Positions 58,651 through 64,000 of a DNA stretch of 64,000 nucleotides are shown piece by piece. The notes beneath the pieces are model-generated. The model did not search any database and was not told the DNA's origin. It saw only the letters and a list, made by a program, of their open reading frames with translations. This stretch comes from Marsupella aquatica (lineage: Eukaryota > Marchantiophyta): assembly GCA_973895155.1 (NCBI GenBank), contig OZ316894.1, positions 18,786,001-18,850,000 on the forward strand, read 5' to 3'. Made by a program: the position numbers and the translations under genes. Position 1 is the stretch's first letter. Each line of letters opens with the position of its first letter.

Positions 58651-59399
58651 GTATTATCAATTTGAACATGTTTAATTGCTATATACGTTGTTGGTGCACG
58701 AGCCTTACCTCAGTCTGGTTTTTAGGGGCATTAGGGCATATAAAAGGACAGCTGTAACTTAGTTAGGGATCAGGCCATAAAACAATGTTATGGCCAAGAC
58801 AAAATTGCTATGGGCTACCAAAATAAGTACCCCATAAGGGTAATATGTAAACCATAAATAAAGCCATAACCAAACTGAGAACTTTGACACGCCCTATTAT
58901 ATCACTCTAAACAAAACAGGACATTGCTATATAGGTTGTGTTGGTGCACTAGCCTTACCTCTCGTTTGCTCTCTCACATCTCACACTGCTATAATGGCGA
59001 ATGCAACTTATAGTATTTTGTCTTATTCAAACTTCTTTTATTATGCATTTTTATTTCAATGTGTCTTACCAAGGTGCATCCAATGTATAGTTTAGATTTC
59101 CAATTTATTCTTTGCTATATATTAAGAACATCCACTCTGTAACAAAGTTCGTTGAATTTCTAGCCTTTATTCTCATGAGTACAGAAAGAAATGATCTCAA
59201 TAATGTGCACACCTTATGTCTTTAAGTACTACTCATGGTTTTGTGTGCTAAATTTATGGGTTTGTATTATTTTGAGTGTCATTACCTAAAGTAAGTATTT
59301 AGAAATATTACACTGTCTTGAAGCTCTCTCCGGCAATCGGGACTCCCGATTTCTTCTCGTGTCCTGTGCGACTTCTCCCTGCGGACAAGGGACCTGCGG
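58651..59399. other. Spacer upstream of RPB8
   Basis: AT-rich, with a repeated tgttggtgcac-agccttacct motif at about 58690 and 58950. No gene recognised. Confidence 0.4.
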
Positions 59400-60171
59400 A
59401 CGGACAAACGAGCAACAAGTTTGTTAGAGAGAGCCCTCACTTCGCTCGGGAATAGGTGGGTTCTTTCGTTGTGAGTTGCGAAGGTAGGATTCGGTGGTGT
59501 GGTGGCGCGACTGCCTTGTTGGAGGCTGTGAGAACTGCAGCGGAGTGATTTGGTCACTTGAAAGGTATGGTCTGCGTTCTTTCCTGCCGTCGGTTGTCTG
59601 TGTGTGATGAGTTTTACGTTGAAGTAATTTGGTTTGCGACCTAGGGAAGGAGTGAGATCTCCCCATCTTCTTGTTTCGAACTTGGTCCTGCGTTCCAATA
59701 CAGTATAAACCCTACCAGCCTTTCGTGTACTTACCTGTTCAATTTCAGAACGATTTAGATAGCAGTGATCAACGATGTTTGACCCCGTAAGGATCAGTAA
59801 ATTAGTATGATGTTCGCCTAGAAAAATACTAGGCTCGTGTAAAGGAGGCGATTCTGTTCATGAGTTCTGTCAAAATGAACAATGGGTCATTTGATCATTC
59901 TCATAGAGAAAGACTTGAATCTTGGAGCAAGAACTAGGGAATATAAGCCATGGAGTCGATGGGTGCATCCAATCATTTTTTCTTCTTTTTATAATAGGAT
60001 AGAAATGGAACTCTGTAGACATCATTAGCAGACAGAATTCTCCCTAATGTTTTCTTTCTTGAGTCGGAATGCTTCGACTGGGATTCTGGTATTCTAGCAA
60101 GTCTCTCATGTCACCGCATTTGGAATGATCTCTGTCTGCCGCTGTGCAGGTTTGAGCTTCAGTCGGTGGCA
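59400..60171 (+). other. Candidate RPB8 5' UTR exon and intron
   Basis: A GC-richer stretch at 59400-59564 ends at a good donor (cttgaaag/gtatgg, exon end 59564), and an acceptor (ctgtgcag) lies at 60142-60149, 22 bases before the RPB8 ATG. This fits a 5' UTR intron of 585 bp. It is inference from splice signals only; the minus-strand frame at 59282-59698 looks like a shadow. Confidence 0.4.
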
Positions 60172-60615
60172 ATGTCGGACACACAATTATTTGTAGACAT
60201 TTTCACTGTGGTTGGACTGGATCCGGATGGCAAAAAGTGGGACAGGGTGAAGCGAATCGTAGCACGCAGTGAGCAATTTGATATGGAGCTGATGCTGGAT
60301 GTTAACACTGATATTTATCCAATGCATATGGATGAGAAATTCATGCTTGCGATAGCCACCACCCTGAGTTTGGATGGAACTCCTGACGACGGATTCTTTG
60401 ACCAGAGCGGAAGAAAAAGCCTAGCTGACAAGTATGAATATGTAATGTATGGTAAGCTGTACAAGTACAGTGAAGTTGAGCAAGGTGGTGCCAGCAAAGT
60501 GGAAATATACATTTCCTATGGCGGCCTTTTGATGATGTTGAAGGGGGATCCTAACAATCTGAACCTCTTCCAAGTTGATCAGCGCTTGTATCTTCTAATT
60601 AGAAAGGTCCACTGA
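60172..60615 (+). CDS. NRPB8: RNA polymerase I/II/III shared subunit RPB8 (RPABC3)
   Basis: 147 residues in one open frame, the normal length. RPB8 is a core subunit of all three nuclear RNA polymerases and folds as a beta barrel. Family motifs are present throughout: LFVDIFTVVGLDPDGKKWDR at the N-terminus, ELMLDVNTDIYP, SLDGTPDDGFF, SLADKYEYVMYGKLYK, IYISYGGLLMMLKGDP and FQVDQRLYLLIRK at the end. The ATG at 60172 fits the family N-terminus. No coding intron is seen. It appears intact. Confidence 0.97.
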   Translation: MSDTQLFVDIFTVVGLDPDGKKWDRVKRIVARSEQFDMELMLDVNTDIYPMHMDEKFMLAIATTLSLDGTPDDGFFDQSGRKSLADKYEYVMYGKLYKYSEVEQGGASKVEIYISYGGLLMMLKGDPNNLNLFQVDQRLYLLIRKVH

Positions 60616-61100
60616 GAAGCCTTTGACAGATATCTTCTGCGGCGTGCCTTGATGATATGCAAACGAGCATCTAGCGAACTGAACTCCTTTTAGAATGATC
60701 AGCGATTATATCTTTTTGAAATTATGGTGGTGTCCAATATGAGGGTTTGACGACGTGGGCCCTCCACAGAGCAGTCGACAGGACAAGTTTTGAATATGTA
60801 GATAGCAGACCCTTACAATCTGAGTCCCTTGGGGTTGTTGTGGCTTTTGTTACAAGAAAGGATTGATGATGTCGATCACTAAGGTTGAACCAGATGGGTG
60901 CTGTGAATTGCATCTTTCTGGAATCTTTTTACGGTCACCACTTCTCTCACTTGTCCTGAATATATCTGATAATGCAAGTTTGAGTCCGTGGAGTTTTTGA
61001 GCCAGGTCAGGGATACTAGTCATGGCCAACTCTGATTGTGTATGTGGCATCTGTGGGATTGTAAGTTTGGGGCCTGGTAGTTGATGATGGTGTAGCCTTT
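60616..61100. other. RPB8 3' flank with degenerate copies of the coding end
   Basis: Bases about 60673-60722 (gaactgaactccttttagaatgatcagcgattatatctttt, with breaks) and about 60805-60860 (ccttacaatctgagtccctt and acaagaaagg) resemble the last 60 bp of the RPB8 coding sequence. Similarity is by eye and moderate. Confidence 0.4.
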
Positions 61101-64000
61101 TTCGGAGCTAGGACGATTATTGGGTTGCCAAGGTTAACGCTGATCAGTTGGTTTATCCCCGAGGTCCTTCATAGTCGCCAAGCAGTGTCTCTGGTCACGA
61201 CCAAGGAAAGGTGTTTTGGGTGATTATCCGAACCTTGCATTGACAGAACAACTACCGCCACCCGGGATTTAGTGTACAAGTAAATTTATTCATGCGTTCT
61301 GAATTTTGACACCATAGAACTCTGTTACACTTCACTGTACAGATTGGCAAAATATAAGTTTACAATAGAACAGAATGGTCATATAGTTCCTTACTTGACC
61401 CAGAAAGCGCCTTCTCCAAGTCCTGAATGTGGTCAGGCCTTGAAATAGCAGGAACTGATCTGAACGAAAAATGCCGAGGACAAATTAAGAGAAGAATTGG
61501 AAAAAAAGATCTGAGCGTGCCGGGAGAACTTGAAGCATGAAGATTGAAATCAAAGACGAGAGGAATGAAGCAAAACAGCAGCGGTTTGGATGATACAAGG
61601 ACTTCATAGTGCAGATGGGACGGCAACAGCACTAGAGCAACGTAGTACGATTCAATATTGTTGGACCGGTAAATTTGTCCATCAAATTGACAACAAAAAC
61701 CAAAACAACAGCATCAAAGCCAAAAGTAGTGCAGGCATGACATGTTCCTTATTTTGGTTGTAGTTTTGAAGGCCTTCACTTACTTCAATTTGTACCTGGC
61801 CCGGCTTTCCAGTACACTGACATTCATACGAACCAAAATGGCAATGCAATTTAACCATCTTGATTCTCAAAATCGCCAAATCAAGCAGAACTTCAATTTG
61901 TACCTGGGTCAGGTTGTCCAGTACATTCACATTCAATATACAAACCAAGATGAAATGCTTTGTCCTTGGTGGCTTCTCAGACTCTTGTTTGTGATTTGTC
62001 TCTTCTGGTGCCCTCTTTATTTTTGGTGCCTCTAAAGCCTATGAAAGGGGCATTCCTTGTCCTTTGTGTGTTGGCGTTTGACTGTTTGTTGAAGTTTCTC
62101 TGTTAGTTTGGCCCCTTCCATCAACTTTTTTTTTCAGACACTAAGTTTAACAATAAGTTTCACTCAACTACATTTGAGGCGCGTGCATTCCACTTTAGTG
62201 AAGCATCTCGAATTCACTTTTCAAAAGAATGATTCCAGTCGCGCGTCCAAAGTCCAGGTCGAGCAAACAAAAGAATTTTATTTTTTTCTCCTCAAATGCG
62301 GTTCTTCTGTTTTTCTCTCCCAGAGGTGCAACGTTATCCAATAAGCGTGACATGGTAGAATCTCACGGTGTAGTTCAACAAAAGTGGATGACACAAAGTG
62401 GAGCATGCTTCATGAACCAACTTCAATCTCCGGTGGGGTGAGGTGCTGAGCTAACAAAGACTGACAGGTAGAATGATCCTGGCCAGCTACTGTACTAAGC
62501 CATCCAACAATACATATCTGCCTGTGTCATGAGGAAAATGTGGTATCCAAACGGTGGCTATGTCTTTCCCGAATCACTCAAATGTTGGCTAGCTGACTAC
62601 CATTTTAATACATCAAGTACAAATGGTATTCCTAATCTCTGATAAAGGATATGAAAAATTAAGTGATTATACGTACGTAGCTAAGGTTTTGTAGTGGCCA
62701 GCCAGCTACTCCATGATACTTATTTTCTACCTCAGTCTCCTTTTCGTTAAAATTTCCTCTTTATTCTATGTCGGTGGAGGTTTCCCCGAGGCTGGCGTCT
62801 GACTTCCGATTTCTCCTCTGACTTGCAGTTGTAACCCCTCTCTTTGCCATGGATGTATTAACAGCTCTTCATAATCCTAGTTTATTTTGAGAAGGGAATC
62901 GCTTTTCAGCAAGCTGCGTGATTAGCTTTAAGCGGGGAAAACCTTGATTTACATTTTTGTATTTTTACATAATGTGCACTATTATAAGCGTTATTGCATC
63001 TAACACATGCCACTCGTTTGAGCTATAGTTTGAAACAAAAACCATTATTTATACTGGCAAGAATAAAATTTTGAGCAAGCCAGCATCGGTCCGTAGCCTC
63101 CACTGGCAGAATGATTAATGAGTCTCTTACGCCTCTTACAACAAACACCTCACATACTACTGTTGCTTTTCAAACAGGCAGAAAGACAAAGTAGAAAAGG
63201 CAATCCATCGCACAGAAAAAAAAGGGCAATCCATCTCATATCCGCAGCAAGGTGCCTTTCATGCGCTCCCCGGACAGTACCAACCATTGCCAACAGTACT
63301 CGATAGTCACTGCTCACTGGTATTCAGGCTAGCAAAAAGTGGCTAAGCGGATTCTCTTCGAGCAGGTACCATAGCAAGTGTACCTGCTCTATTTCCGTTC
63401 CTCCTGGAAGGCTTATCAATTCTCGATACTTTTGGTGATGGCGGAAGAAATTTGAATGTTGAACTGGAATAGCAACTCAGAATAGTTTCACACGAAAATC
63501 GTTTTACACTGACATTTAGGAACTCAATGGAAAGTGGCGGGATCGAATTCACAACTCAGTCTCTAAAACCGGTCTACAGCTAGCAATATCCTCTCTGATT
63601 GAACTTTGCTAAAAGATCGACTGTATTTAAACCCCTCCTCTCTTTTTCTTTTGTAGTTTCAGGGCAGTCGAAAGCAATATCCGTTATAAATGGGCCTTGT
63701 TAAATATTACTGTATGTAACCCTCCTCTCTATTTTCCTTTGTAGTGCCAGGGAAGGTCCCGGGTCATAAGCTCCTCGCCATGGGCTTCCAAGTCTCATAC
63801 TCCCCTACTCGCAGAGTCTCAAAATTTTATGCTAAAAAGCTATTGCCGGGGTTATGCTTGCTAACCCCATGGTGTGTTCGGGGGCAATTAATCGCTGTAA
63901 CGGCCTACGCCATGGGTTACCCTACACTTAATGTTACTCTATTGGACATCATAACGTTACTTTGTTGGAGATGAAACACATGTCCCCTAGCACGGGAGAT
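61101..64000. other. Terminal intergenic region
   Basis: No recognisable gene. It contains two direct repeats: about 61785-61832 with 61890-61937 (acttcaatttgtacctgg, ttccagtacactgacattca), and about 63632-63670 with 63719-63757 (cctcctctct, ttttcttttgtag, cagggcag). Confidence 0.45.

Noticed and set aside
1-64000. CRISPR array, bacterial operon or defence system
   Set aside because: No spaced direct repeats of CRISPR type and no prokaryotic gene organisation; introns and plant elements indicate nuclear DNA.

Overview
The window looks like nuclear DNA of a land plant. Genes are sparse and split by ordinary GT-AG introns of about 100-900 bp. One tRNA-Phe(GAA) gene matches the plant cytosolic sequence as I remember it. 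Most of the remaining DNA is plant-type mobile-element debris: two Ty1/copia elements, a lone LTR, LINE remnants and candidate MITEs. An acetate/succinate permease (GPR1/FUN34/YaaH family) gene sits beside these; I do not expect that family in seed plants, so a bryophyte or other non-seed plant is my best guess. That placement is inference.

Layout. 35-6518: degenerate copia element A on the plus strand, with two LTRs and a TTGAT target duplication. 8488-10157: two-exon acetate-permease-family gene with an apparent one-base frameshift in exon 2. 13527-20189: copia element B on the minus strand, with identical 109-bp LTRs and a CTTAT target duplication, inserted inside the third unit of a 153-160-bp tandem repeat. 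24.4-26.3 kb: a 17-bp-period array, tRNA-Phe, a broken tRNA-Lys-like sequence and 3 x 83-bp repeats. 27166-35802: a 20-exon GPI ethanolamine-phosphate transferase 3 (PIG-O) gene on the minus strand, reconstructed exon by exon to 1108 codons. 38214-39660: a UDP-glucuronate 4-epimerase-like pseudogene carrying a 405-bp C-rich/G-rich insertion. 41.5-43.3 kb: a second 17-bp-period array in reverse orientation, then a ~355-bp tandem repeat. 46846-47193: lone LTR related to element A. 50017-51180: single-exon RMD5/GID2-type CTLH-complex E3 subunit. 53.4-58.7 kb: candidate MITE, LINE remnants and a 226-bp tandem duplication. 60172-60615: RNA polymerase subunit RPB8.

The four host genes that can be named (acetate permease, PIG-O, RMD5, RPB8) are unrelated housekeeping-type genes with no operon-like logic. 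I found no CRISPR array, defence island or clear new multi-gene system. The most unusual points are the primer site of element B, which matches the anticodon arm of an inosine-modified tRNA-Ile; a tandem repeat whose two adjacent units share one open frame; a GC-AG intron in PIG-O; the frameshift in the permease; the insertion in the epimerase pseudogene; and two opposed 17-bp arrays 17 kb apart.
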